DNA of 64,000 bases, from positions 1 to 64,000 of the forward strand of contig ML991863.1 of NCBI GenBank assembly GCA_010094025.1, given 5' to 3'. The position numbers were made by a program, and so were the translations under genes. Shown here in pieces: positions 33,310 to 43,857 of this stretch (positions are counted from its first letter, which is position 1; every line of letters begins with the position of its first letter). Origin of the DNA: Viridothelium virens. Taxonomy: Eukaryota; Ascomycota; Dothideomycetes; Trypetheliales; Trypetheliaceae. The notes under the pieces were generated by a model that did not search any database, was not told the origin of the DNA, and was given only the letters and a program-made list of their open reading frames with translations.

Positions 33310-34447
33310 TCAGTTCGAAAATAGCGTCCACCTCCTATTAGTAGACCGCTCTGAAATCCAAACATGGGGGATGAGACAACAGGATCCCGGTGATTTTAGA
33401 AGAAATTCATGCTTGTTGAATTAGAGGGGGTGTGCGAACTAGTGAAGATGGGGCTTACCTACCCTGCGAAGTTGATTTAATTGAATGTCATTGGTCTTGA
33501 ATAAGAAATCCTGGATTAATGTCGACCATTTTGACTTGTTAGTTAAAGTCAATTTCTGTCCATGGAAATCGGCGGAAGCTGGCTCCATAAACTCCAGAAG
33601 GATGACGCCCACATCCTTGAGATCTTTTGCGGTCTCCTCTATACTCCCTGCTATGATCATGCTGAGACCGATATTTGCTGGTGAGGTTAGGCCAAGCTCT
33701 GTTAATATTAATGAGCTACGTACCTAATTTAATCTCCCCTTTCTTTGAAAGTAAGATGTTGCTCGAATCGACATTTCCGTGCGGGAGTTTCAGGGTACTG
33801 TGGATATATTGAAGACCGCAGAGAACCTAATAAAGGATTAGAATGAGCTTTGGAGTATGTGAGAGGGTAAAAACCTCTTTACACACTGCGGCCAGTTCGT
33901 ATTCTGCAAGGTCACCAATTGGTGATGCCTTGATCTCCCGTAATGATACCGTCATTACACCGTAAACTAGGTAGATTGTATCTTCCTTTAAGAAAGCCTC
34001 AACAATTTCAACGATATTGGGATGCGAGACTGAGCGAAGTGATAGGGCTCCAGATAATGAATGGCGATGCTCTTTTACAACGGAAACGGCGAAACTGGGA
34101 TTCTTGAGGCAGGCAAATGTGGCTGGTCCCGCTTGATCTTCACAAAGCAACTGCCTGTATGCATCCCAGGGGCTGCCCTGGGTTGTTTTTAGATGCCCCG
34201 ATTGACGAATGGCCGATGGATTGGAGGGGAAGATGTTTGAGCTTGGACGGACGAAAACCGGGATCCGTGGGATTGTTTTTCGCTCCGGAGCCGGTTTGGT
34301 CAGTTTACGAGCTTCTTTGCCTGGCTCTTTCGTAAATTGCGACGCTTCGTCTCCTTTTGCTTCTTGTCCGGCACCTTCAGATACAGCAGCATACCTGGGG
34401 AAAATGGTTACCGGGCGTTCCGACTGTCCTGATGAAGACATTTCCAT
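33310..34447 (-). CDS. Protein-kinase-like pseudokinase
   Basis: Four exons fit on the minus strand from ATG 34447: splice at K-E-V (GTTTTT...TTATTAG), then exon V-L-C-G-L-Q-Y-I-H with donor GTACGT after I-K-L, acceptor CACCAG before A-N-I-G-L-S, and a last join (GTAGGT...ACAAG) giving L-R-R-H-E-F-L. The stop is at 33310-33312. The N-terminal 110 residues are disordered; the C-terminal half is a kinase fold with a candidate VAIK-like Lys (S-V-V-K). The catalytic H-R-D is H-G-N and the metal-binding D-F-G is A-N-I-G, so catalysis is not expected. Conserved exon structure and an open frame argue for a functional scaffold or decoy. Confidence 0.7.
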
Positions 34448-34546
34448 GATGGCTTGGAAATGAAGAGCACGAAGTCGATATATATGTATATCAAGCGAGA
34501 TATAATTAGAAACGCAAGCTTAAATTAGAATGCGCTACCCGTCAAC

Positions 34547-37500
34547 TCATTGCCTGCTGTTGCCAGCAGTCTTCGCCTTTTTGTTTTGAGCAAGATTCGG
34601 ATTCCCATTCTTGCGTTTACGAAGCAGTGACCTTGCTGGTTCACATACTCGACAGTATAGCGTGCCGGGGGAACCGTGGTCTGGAGTACCAAAGTCCGCA
34701 TCCAAACCCTGCTGCTTAACAAACCATTCCATACTCTGCGGAAAACCGCTGAGCCTCCGCCGTTGATGATCGCCCAACCGCAACTCAAGTGAGATGACAT
34801 CGGACGGATGTTGAACGTAGAACAGCAGTCTTTTAGAATAGCGACGGCATGCCCAGCAGATATCATGATAGCTATCGAAAGTTCCTAAAACTCCTCCGTC
34901 CGTGATGAATTCGATTCGTGTATAGCGCCCGCTCAAGACGCGCGCCACGTTTTCACTTGCGGTTCGGCAGCGCACCGTACCTTCGCATCGGTAGGCCCCC
35001 TTGTCGAAGCAGGGCACCGTCTCGAGCTCGAAGAAAAAGCATGATACAAGCAGAGCAATGGTAACGTCATGGCAATGCTCTCGTGTTGCCGGCTGGGCAG
35101 ACACACTCTGGCGAAATTCGGTCATTCTGGAAGTGTCATCAATCAGGGGAGTATCTTTCATTTCCAGATTGAATCGAAAGTAATCACGTTTCGCTCGCTC
35201 ATCGAGGCGATTCTGCAAATCCCTCCAGACGCTTTCACCATCGAAAGATGACATAAAGGATCGATAGAGCCGGGGAATAAAGCCATCGTTGAGGACATGC
35301 CGGAAATGCGGAGCAACGGGAGATTGAGTCTCTGTCATTCCAGTGCCTAGTGAAAGCACCACATCTGGGCATGAACTCGTTGGCCAGATCGCACGCATCT
35401 CTGTCAGAGCCAAATTAATGGGATTGTTGTGCTTCAAGCCGCCATCTTGAAAGGCCCCGTGAGCTGGGATGTGAGCCGGTCTAAAAAATCTGAGAGTGAT
35501 CAGCATATATCCTCCGAATACGACTTTAGCTTACATTGGAGCAGCCGACGTAGCTCTCGCCCTATTTATAGTCAGCGAGAAAATGCCTCGAGGTAAGAGA
35601 GAGGGCGCGCGCTCACGCTTCCCATACGAACGGCTCATCTTCCAGATTATCGGGCCGAACATGCTTGTAGCCTTTTCTGAGTCAGCATAGCCCTCACGCC
35701 CATGATGAAACAGGAGAAAATACCGCAGTCTCTATTTCGAGTGCCGCTAGGATTGTAGTTGGTGAAGAGAAATGAAGACGCATCTGAGATTGAAGTCGCC
35801 GTAACTGCTACTTTGGCACCCGAGCTAGTGAACTTGAAAGAGTCGAACATGCGCTGCGAGTCACCGAACGTTTCCTTGAGGCAAGTCTCGAGAGCCGTGG
35901 CATCGTAGCAACCGTCCGAAAGCCAGCACCGTAGATAGTCTCTGAACTTTACGAGGAGGGATTGACGCTTACGACCGACCTTTGTGAAAAATTTTCTCAC
36001 CAGCCTGTCAAACTCTTCGCAGCACCGATCCACGTCCCATCGGTAAAGGAAAAGGATAAGAGCGATAAGCCCACCTTCAAATACTGTCAGTGGGTGCGGT
36101 AGGTAGATACTTGTGGCATCATACCCGAGCTTGTACCAATGGCAAAGTCTATGAGATCTGGAACTGGGATCGTGTTACCGACCTCTCCCTGAACCAAGCG
36201 GAGATATTCGAGTGGTACGACGCCTCGGGTGCCTCCACCGTCAATACTCAGAATGCGCACACCGGCGGTGGGTGGTTTCAATCGGGCAGTAACAGAACCC
36301 CATGATCGACAGAGTAGACAAGCCGAGATCGTGAATTCGTGCTCCGTACCAATCACAGCTCTGCCGTATATCTTGACACACGTATCACAAATCGCATGGT
36401 GGCAACTGAGCACGTACTGAGGATTGCGGAGCAAGCAGTAGAGACACGTATTATTGCTTCGAAGATGCATGAAATTGCCCTCGCTGGACTCGAGATAAAT
36501 GGCGTGGAGTTCGGCCGACGTCCCACAGCCTTTTCGGATCTGTTCAAACCTTGAGCGGAAATACTTTGCCACCATTTGGCAGTGATATCGGGCCGAGTGT
36601 TCTTTGTCTAGGACCTGCCCATATGCCGCGAGGCAGGTCGCCCTGTAAAGGGTCCTAAAGACATGGGTAGGATCGAAGACTGTGAAATGAGTTAGCTCCG
36701 ACCTGCTGAGAAATGGGAAGACTTGCGATGAGCCTTGGGCGGATATGCATCCATGGATAGAGCTGATGCCAGGTATTCTGCCGTTTCACGCGGCCGAAGG
36801 CTATCTTTTGGAGCTGTCAAAAAATTAACGACGTGCCTTGCAGAAGCGTAGCTAGGTTCATGATAAGTTCGTGCTGAGGCCAGAAAGCTGAAAGGTTCGG
36901 CAGCGACTGTAGCCGTGTGCTGTAAGGCTTCGAGATAGAATCGTCGCAGATGCTGGGCAGAAAATAACCAGTGATGCCTCCAATAAAGCTCTTTCATGAT
37001 ATCCATCTGAGCGAAGACCGTCTCTTTGAGTTGCCGGTGTCGGGCAAGAGGCGATAGATCGGGACTGCCCAAGATGACCAGTACTACATCTGAGAACAAA
37101 GTGCCGATATCTGCATTTTGTTCATGAATCGTAGCGCACAAATTCTCCATATCCACGATATCATGCTTTGTTGACGATCCAACGATGACAAGTCGAGGTC
37201 TAACTTGTATGGGAAGATTCTCGAAAATCCCTAGGGCGGCCCACCGAACCAAAAACTTCTTGATCTCATCAATTGTGGTAAAATCATCAATGAATATCGT
37301 GACAACGCTGCAGAATGGCAACAGAACTTTGGCAAATGCTACATCGAAGAGGTTTTGAACGTCATGGAAGGGCCACTGCACCGGAAAGGATCTGCTTTCG
37401 TGACAGGGGAAAGGTATATAACGTGGGAGGATAGGGCCGGTGGGATAGCCATCTGCGAATAGGATGGGTCTCTTTGAATCGATAGTCGTCGTATCAGTTC

Positions 37501-37783
37501 TGATGTCAGCCAGCCCGTTGGAGCGACACCGATTGATGTTATTGTTAGGGAATAGCTCTCGCAGAGCCGCGTCTTTCGCCTTCCGGCCCAAGAAGAAGAG
37601 GACCATAGGAGTCTTCTCAGTTGGAGCTGTTAACTCTTGAATTAACCGACTCATCCTCCCAGTGTCGACAAATGTAAAATCTTTGACCCCAGCCAGCTGA
37701 AGCCAAGCAACATGAGAACAAGATGCCATCGTGGGTAGAGGTAATTGGGTTCGTAACGCCTTCGATAGGAATGCCGTGGTCAT
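34547..37783 (-). CDS. Patatin-like phospholipase with zinc-finger segment (Starship PLP-type)
   Basis: From ATG 37783, a 350-residue N-terminal region (F-L-G-R-K-A-K-D-A-A, F-I-D-D-F-T-T-I-D-E-I) leads to F-D-P-T-H-V-F-R, then a RING/treble-clef-like Cys/His cluster (C-L-Y-C, C-H-H-A-I-C-D-T-C, C-L-L-C), then the patatin domain: oxyanion G-G-G-T-R-G, nucleophile G-T-S-S-G and the aspartate motif D-G-G-L. Introns at about 36150-36090, 35700-35650, 35620-35560 and 35550-35495 restore one frame; the junction near 36700 is less certain. About 960 residues. The family hydrolyses lipids; in fungi long PLPs occur as Starship cargo and as NLR-linked effectors. The gene looks whole and is divergent from DUF3723. 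Confidence 0.85.
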
Positions 37784-37955
37784 TTAAGCGCGAGAAGCTC
37801 TGCTCCAAGAATAGGCCACACCAGGTCCAGCCAGATACACATGACCCACCTCACTTTTAAAATAGAAAAGGCCGGGTTTGATCTGTGGATAAGTTTGGAG
37901 GACTTGTGATATTTCATGTCTTGCCCCATAGTTCGCTGGCGAAGCGGAGGAAGGC
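37784..37955. promoter_or_regulatory. Shared divergent promoter, PLP / DUF3723
   Basis: Only 172 bp separate the two start codons, which point away from each other. No clear TATA box is visible. The arrangement implies shared or mutually interfering control. Confidence 0.5.
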
Positions 37956-40588
37956 ATGGCTGATGACGGTACCCAGAACGTGGACGAGGCTCTCGACCCT
38001 TTCGAAGACCCTTTTATAGCGCGACGAAAATATTACTTAGGCAGTGCCAGGATTCGTCTTCGACATCTGTGCTTTGATAACGAGTATCGTGGAGGACGGA
38101 TTCTTGATCGCAAGAATATCGCGCGGCTCCGCAGAGTGTTTGACGTGGAGGGCTGTCACCGAGACGATCCGGAGCATCACGTGCCTGTCGTCATTGACCC
38201 TGGTTTACTGAACTTGGTCCGAGACGAAGCCCGTGTTGAGAAAAGTGCGCTCTTCGATATTCAAAGGCCGCTGCCAAATCTTCGCCTGAGCTCGGACATT
38301 CGGTTGACGTGCCTCCACGGGCAGCATCGAGTGGAGGCGGCTAAGGAGTACCTCGACGCATCTGACAGATGGTGGACCGTTGACTTTTTCGACAAGAGTA
38401 CGTATTGGCCCCCCTAACTTGGTCATGGCCTCGCTAACATCAAAGATTGCAGATGCAGACCCTCACGTTCTGGTTGACCTGCGTGAAGAGTACTCCAATG
38501 CTCGGGCATTCTGTGATGGAGATATTTTTCGACATTTGCGACATTACCAGCAGATAGGCGACAATGCACGAGCAGGCCGATGGCTGGCACGACTATCAAA
38601 AAGCAAAACTAGGGATGTAAAGCAGCTCATCGACAAAGACAGACCACTTTGTACGGCATTTGATCGATTACTTCCATTCACTGGACTCTGGGCCTCGTTC
38701 CGCATCGGCACGTTGCACCGCATACTCACCTTGAGGTGTGAAGACGTATGCTGTGTCTCCCGCAACTTCAAGTTTGTCAGCTAACGTTTCGGAGGAACTC
38801 ATTCATTATCTTGACCGTATCTACGATCAGTGGAAGTTCATCATGGGACCCGTCGCGCCCGAACTCCTGGATTCTCAAACAGTGGCTTTTGGTCAACTGC
38901 TTATCCCGTCCATCTCGACAAAAGATCGTGAGCTTATTCGAGCCGGTCCATCCGGTATATTCGATCAAGTCGACTCAGAAGAGACACGGGTCGAGCTTTT
39001 CGGTCGTCTAGAGCGAGCTCAGTGGAATACTAGCGGGCGAATACTATCCCTTTACACCTTTACCGAAGATACGAAATACATCGAGCCTTGTGCACAGATA
39101 ATGCGTTCTATTATACCCAAATTGAAGAGGGATGACTCGGTTTTCCGACTATTTCGAAAGAATTGGGACGGCAAGGAACGCTCTACAGTTCCCATACAAT
39201 GTGGCGAAGACTGTACAATTGATATTCCAATGATGGACGACACATTCAAGGTTGGATATCATCAATTATGGTTGTTTGCTATGCGATATTTCCCTCAAAT
39301 GACTCGGGTTAATCCTCGTAAAGATAAAGGCGGTGAAACACCGGAAAGTAGTATTTGCGAAGTTTTTTGGCCGATATTCGCAGAGCTCGCGACTGACCTC
39401 GGTTTTGATACCCCCGAAATACAGAAGCTAAAGAACAATGACCCAACAGAGAGTATCCTTCTCAATGCTGTAAGGTCTCTGCGTCCACTGAGTCAAGATG
39501 GGTCCTTCGAAACGTCCCTGAAGGATGAGATGCGCAAGCTAAAGGAGTCTGTCAAGTCATGGTCCCGAACAACCGCAGGTACTGTGCCTCTATGCTCGCT
39601 CAAGCAAGAGTCAAAAGACATAGCACTGATGCAAAGATGTGGAAGGCCATTCCAGGAAGCATATATAAAGGATCGACCTTTGCTCTTTCTTCACAATGTC
39701 TATCTCAACAACCGCTTTGAAGGGAGATATGCGGCAAGTTTTGCTTTCAAACGAGACATATTCCGTTGCTTCTTTAGTTTTTCAGAGCCTGCCCGCACGC
39801 ATGTACTCAAATTCATCGCACAATTTAGTCGACGACAACGAGCTAGCACAAATAACGTGTCGCTCGGATCAAATACCCTTGCATCACGAGGACCTCAAGG
39901 AGGCCAGCCTCAAGCAGAGCCCAATGGACAAGGTGATAGTCCCCCAACTGGGCCCGAAGTCGGTCAACAGGTTGGTCCCTGGGTTGCTGAAGCAGGAAAT
40001 CCATCACAGACTTCGAAGAGGCGACGAGAGTCACAGGATATGGTTTCTCCGGGTCTCATGGACGCTCGAATGGTGCCCTCTCCTGACCGTGGCGATTTGC
40101 CACATGTTTCATCGTCTGGGCCATTTTTCGTCCACTCAGAGCAGACGGATATTGAAGATATTCGTGGGGCGCTACTTGGGAGATTGCCTGACAGAGTCAT
40201 CTACTTGTTCAGGACACGTATGTTCTACTGCTGTACTCCAGACACAATGGATGCATTTCGGAATATCGTGGATCAACTACGTAATCAACAGTACAGTTTC
40301 GCGATTGTCAACGAGGATGCCTCCCATCTCGCATACGTGCAAAATCCGTTAGAAGAAGATGCGAAATTGTTCTTTGCGGAACCGAAAGGCCAGCCGACAG
40401 GACACGGAAATCACGAGAGACAGGAGCAAGGCAGCATCTCCGATGAAATAGCCCGAGAAATAACATGCTTAATGTCACACTTTTATCCGCACCATGAACA
40501 GAACAGTAGCGAACGCCAATCAAAGCGCCGCCGGATCAATATCCACGAAATCCTATCCCATCACCCATTCAATATGGAATCTCGGTAG
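37956..40588 (+). CDS. DUF3723 protein
   Basis: Exon 1 from ATG 37956 carries the family's signature I-R-L-R-H-L-C-F-D, D-P-E-H-H-V-P-V, L-H-G-Q-H-R-V-E-A-A and D-R-W-W-T-V-D. A donor GTACGT near 38399 and acceptor TTGCAG near 38451 join to R-E-E-Y-S-N-A and H-L-R-H-Y-Q; a second short intron near 38730-38770 leads to the long last exon (E-E-L-I-H-Y-L-D-R-I-Y) ending at 40588. Gln/Gly/Pro-rich and K-R-R-R stretches precede the C-terminal domain. About 860 residues, full length, intact. Family function is unknown; DUF3723 genes are classic Starship accessory genes. The 3' end overlaps the convergent Myb-like gene by 20 nt. Confidence 0.85.
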
Positions 40589-41015
40589 CCGACTCGGCCT
40601 GTAGGCGTTCCCGCATCTGTCTTCCGAGGAGTACTCCGCTGAGTAAACGGTCCCGCACGTCCTCGAAACGTTGGTGCTGACGGCATGTTAGTATATCCAG
40701 CTGTGTAACCGTGGAGCTCACTTCTTCAATCACCGCTTCTTCCTCCGCGCTTAGGTCAATTAAAGCATATACGTCGCTTAATACATCCGCCCGTTCGTTG
40801 ATCCAGGTGTTAACTTGCTCACAGCTGAAGACACCATCACTATGAAGATCTGGGAATTCGTTTCGAAGCTTCTGAACTCGGTAGCGAAGCGCGTGCACCG
40901 TGCGATTGGTAGAGCATTTCATGAAGATCAAGCGGGCACAGGGTTCATGTTGAACCCCTCGTGATACAAAATAGAGAATTACAATATCTTCCATTAAAGT
41001 CCACGCGGTTGGCAT
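40569..41015 (-). CDS. Small Myb/SANT-like protein
   Basis: From ATG 41015, 148 residues. The N-terminal 55 residues (A-W-T-L-M-E-D-I-V-I-L, then R-T-V-H-A-L-R-Y-R-V-Q-K-L-R) fit a Myb/SANT-like DNA-binding fold: first-helix Trp and Glu-Asp, third-helix basic residues. The rest is an acidic helical tail with L-L-S-G-V-L-L-G-R-Q-M. The gene is intact and intronless. It is probably nuclear; it sits between DUF3723 and another small nuclear-type gene on the same strand. Confidence 0.65.
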   Translation of the reverse strand: MPTAWTLMEDIVILYFVSRGVQHEPCARLIFMKCSTNRTVHALRYRVQKLRNEFPDLHSDGVFSCEQVNTWINERADVLSDVYALIDLSAEEEAVIEEVSSTVTQLDILTCRQHQRFEDVRDRLLSGVLLGRQMRERLQAESATEIPY

Positions 41016-41040
41016 AACTAAAGTGAGAATAGGAGTTGAT

Positions 41041-41675
41041 TCAAATCTGTTTTCTCTTTTTGGCTGGTCGGTCACTCTGCTCAGACAAGGCCTGTGCAAA
41101 CGGTACCTGCACCTCAGCGATCCCAAGACGAGCCTTTATGATCATAATGTCGCTTGTCGTCTTCGACGCCCACAGCGACCATTCCTCCAATTTCTTTGTG
41201 ATCTTCTCGGAATAGGTCTTCTGGCTACTGCAGTGTCAGCCAAAGCATCACCCTATCACACACCACAAACTTACTCGACTTGCACCTGCCTAATCATTTC
41301 CAACATAGACTCCGGGGTTACCTCGGGGATTGTCAGATCGGTTAGACCTTGCGCGGACGGCATATCCGCTTCTGAGTCCGGAACATCTAATACTTGCGGC
41401 TCTGTGCCGCCCCCTCTGCTAGCACCACTAGCTTGATCGATGGCGGGCAAGTGCGGGGTACTCATGAGGCGTTGGCTTCCATGGTCTGACAAGATACCAG
41501 GGTCTACCGTCTGACCGATTAAGGCTGTTCCTGCATCGTCGTATTCGCCGTCGAATATAAGCTGGTCAAACGGGGTCTGGTCGATGTTCGAGAAGCTGAG
41601 ATCTGCCCACGATAGATCAGCAACCATGTCGTCGTGGGGGTCTTTGTCAACAGGAGATTGTTCATTTCTTTCCAT
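41041..41675 (-). CDS. Small probable nuclear protein with C-terminal KKRK
   Basis: Exon 1 from ATG 41675 encodes an acidic, Asp/Ser-rich region ending at donor GTAAGT (V-Q-V-E). The intron is about 49 nt with acceptor CTGCAG; exon 2 encodes E-K-I-T-K-K-L-E-E-W-S-L-W-A-S-K and ends in A-K-K-R-K-Q-I before a stop at 41041. About 195 residues. No named domain; the basic tail suggests nuclear import. It is 26 bp upstream of the Myb-like gene on the same strand, so the two may be co-expressed. Confidence 0.6.
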
Positions 41676-42172
41676 GCTATGGAGGCGGCACTCCTTGAGG
41701 ATGAGATTCTGTGGTAATATATAAGGTGGGACCAGATCTTTTGCAGACTCAGCCTAAGGACGTCTATCCAGTCGCAACCGGCGTCAGTGACACACGCAAG
41801 TTCGAGCCGCGGCGCATTGTCGCCGGCTACAACGGGCTGACGGCCGATTACCGCGCGTGGACCGACCCTTAGGCCTTTTCTGGGTGTTAGCTCGATACGC
41901 TAATTCCTGCATGCAAGAGCATCACCGTTTGCCGCTTGCGTACTGCTGCCTAGAAGCCAATCGTTGCATCTCTGCCGTCTTCTTGACCACCAACACTTTC
42001 ATCCCTCGCAGTTCACTGTCTTTCGTTGCGTTGCTTGAAAGCTGGGGCCTGCTGCGGCGCAGACGATCGCTCATTCAAAGTCCATGCGAAGCGGTTTCTC
42101 ACGGACGCACAATCTTTCTCTCAGCTCATTGCCATCCCCCATCTCGTTCTCATCCCTTACGCGTCTTTGAGA
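41676..42172. other. Divergent intergenic region
   Basis: About 500 bp between two diverging small genes. The plus-strand frame at 41857-42216 has no homology and overlaps the next gene, so I treat it as non-coding. Confidence 0.4.
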
Positions 42173-42754
42173 ATGAAGACAGCCTCAAAGGGACGTTTAA
42201 AATGGAATCCGGCTGAGACGAAACTACTTCTGGAGCTAAAATCTCAATACTCATCCAGGTCATGGTCATTCATTACCATCAAGTTCAACGCTGTCTACAC
42301 AACTCGAATGCGAAGTGAAGATGGCATCAAGCGAAAATGGCTGCGGATACCAGCCGAACAGCAGCACAAGTTTTGCCCGAAGGAACCGGAGAGTCAGCAC
42401 TCTAGCAGTCACATCCAAGCAGGGTTGTCACCTGGGCAAACGCAACAGCCTCGGCCGAGGATCGGAGATATCGATGTACTGATGTCTCATCGGCAGCATT
42501 CGACGGTACCCTTCTCCGTGCCGCACCAACTACCATCCCAGGTTGTCGCTGAAAGACGTCGAAGTCAGATCGAACGTCCATACCTTGTGAGCGAGCCAAT
42601 CATGGAAGGGCAGCTACTGTATACCGATTTAGCATCACTAACTCATCCGGATTTATGGAGCCCTGATACTTTCGTCCAAGCCGCGCGCTTACAAGTCGAA
42701 CCTCAGGAAATCTTTGAAGACCAAACTGGACCAAGTCTTGAGGGCGCTTTATAG
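42173..42754 (+). CDS. Myb/SANT-like protein
   Basis: From ATG 42173, 193 residues in one exon. It starts with a basic segment and a Myb/SANT-like helix-turn-helix (L-K-W-N-P-A-E-T-K-L-L-L-E-L-K, S-W-S-F-I-T-I-K-F-N, R-M-R-S-E-D-G-I-K-R-K-W), then a Gln/Ser/Pro-rich linker and a C-terminal helix region. Myb/SANT genes travel with several Starships. Start chosen at the ATG directly before the domain. Confidence 0.65.
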   Translation: MKTASKGRLKWNPAETKLLLELKSQYSSRSWSFITIKFNAVYTTRMRSEDGIKRKWLRIPAEQQHKFCPKEPESQHSSSHIQAGLSPGQTQQPRPRIGDIDVLMSHRQHSTVPFSVPHQLPSQVVAERRRSQIERPYLVSEPIMEGQLLYTDLASLTHPDLWSPDTFVQAARLQVEPQEIFEDQTGPSLEGAL

Positions 42755-42949
42755 TGGTGTAGCTATTTCAGTCCCACTAGGTTCTACTTCCTTTCTTATT
42801 GCAAACTATTGTAATGATAAATACCTGTTACCGTATACTTACCAAATAACGATCTAATTCCAAGACCTGATCTAAACATTGCCTGTTGGGTTACTATTTC
42901 CTTTATCAGGAGCCTTCAAGTCACAGCTTTTGCTCTTCTACTAGCGAAG

Positions 42950-43591
42950 ATGTCGCACAGTGAGGTGAGGTTATCGACCCAAGGAACGACATTTCGTACT
43001 GATACGGGTGTAGGATGTCTGCAATCATTGTCGTGCGTGTGCTCGCCGCTCCGATTGGGACTTCCTCCGAGAATTTTTCGTTCGGGAGGAAAACTTCAAT
43101 GGATACGCCCGGGGCTTGGAATCTAAAATAGCTGCAGAGTTGTTGAACAATTTGTATCTCACCGAGCAGAACGCAAAGCTTCACCACGATATGAACCAGC
43201 TGGTTGCCAAAAATGTCGGCTTTGTGGCAGAGACTCGGCAGCTACGAACAAATCTTCATTCCGCTCATTCCGACGCTATGTTTGAGCGCCAGCGCCGAGA
43301 GGAGCTTGAGGCCCAATTAGAGCACGCTCACACGACAACCGAGAGAGTTGGTACAATGCTCAGTCGTGTCATAGGCGTGGAAGAGCAGGATGGTGTCCTT
43401 GATGTTTCACAATTAATCCTTGAGAATGAGAGCCTTCGACAGCAACTCTTGAAGTCGATATGTGAGGATTGTCAGGGTCGAAAGAAGTATCAGATATTGC
43501 GTCGCATCTCTTCAGGTAAGCAAGATTTTCTATGGACTTAAACGGGTACTAAATCAACCTAGCTCCGGAACTTTCACAAATCTCCAATTAA
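42950..43591 (+). CDS. Small coiled-coil protein, three exons
   Basis: Exons 42950-42964, 43014-43515 and 43563-43591 join exactly in frame (introns of 49 and 47 nt; donors GTGAGG and GTAAGC) to give 181 residues. The N-terminus has C-N-H-C-R-A-C and S-D-W-D-F-L-R-E-F-F-V-R-E-E-N; most of the rest is a parallel coiled-coil candidate (L-R-T-N-L-H-S, R-R-E-E-L-E-A-Q-L-E). A C-terminal C-E-D-C could bind metal together with the N-terminal cysteines. No family recognised. Same strand as, and 0.2 kb from, the Myb/SANT gene. Confidence 0.6.
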
Positions 43592-43857
43592 GTTGTAGGT
43601 ATGGATTCAGCCTTTGGGTTATTTAGTTAGGTAATTATTATGATACATTTCTCTTCACAATGATCTATGTGGGTACGACATAAATATAGAAGTCTACGAA
43701 TAGCAAGCATCCTGTTCTGTCTTGACCGGATAGAAATAGACATTGACTAGCCAGCTTCTAATTAAGGATCTACAGTGACGTCTATAAAGTGCTTGGTCCT
43801 TTCCCTCCAAGGCCGTTAAGAAGAAAGAAGATCCAAAGATACCTCGCACATCATTGC
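43592..43857. other. Intergenic
   Basis: AT-rich, with a possible upstream exon of the next gene from 43789; no feature supported. Confidence 0.3.

Noticed and set aside
39696-40352. 218-codon plus-strand frame inside DUF3723
   Set aside because: Out-of-frame shadow of the long last exon of DUF3723.
41795-41820. GTTCGAGCC as a tRNA B box
   Set aside because: No matching A box and no cloverleaf could be drawn around it.
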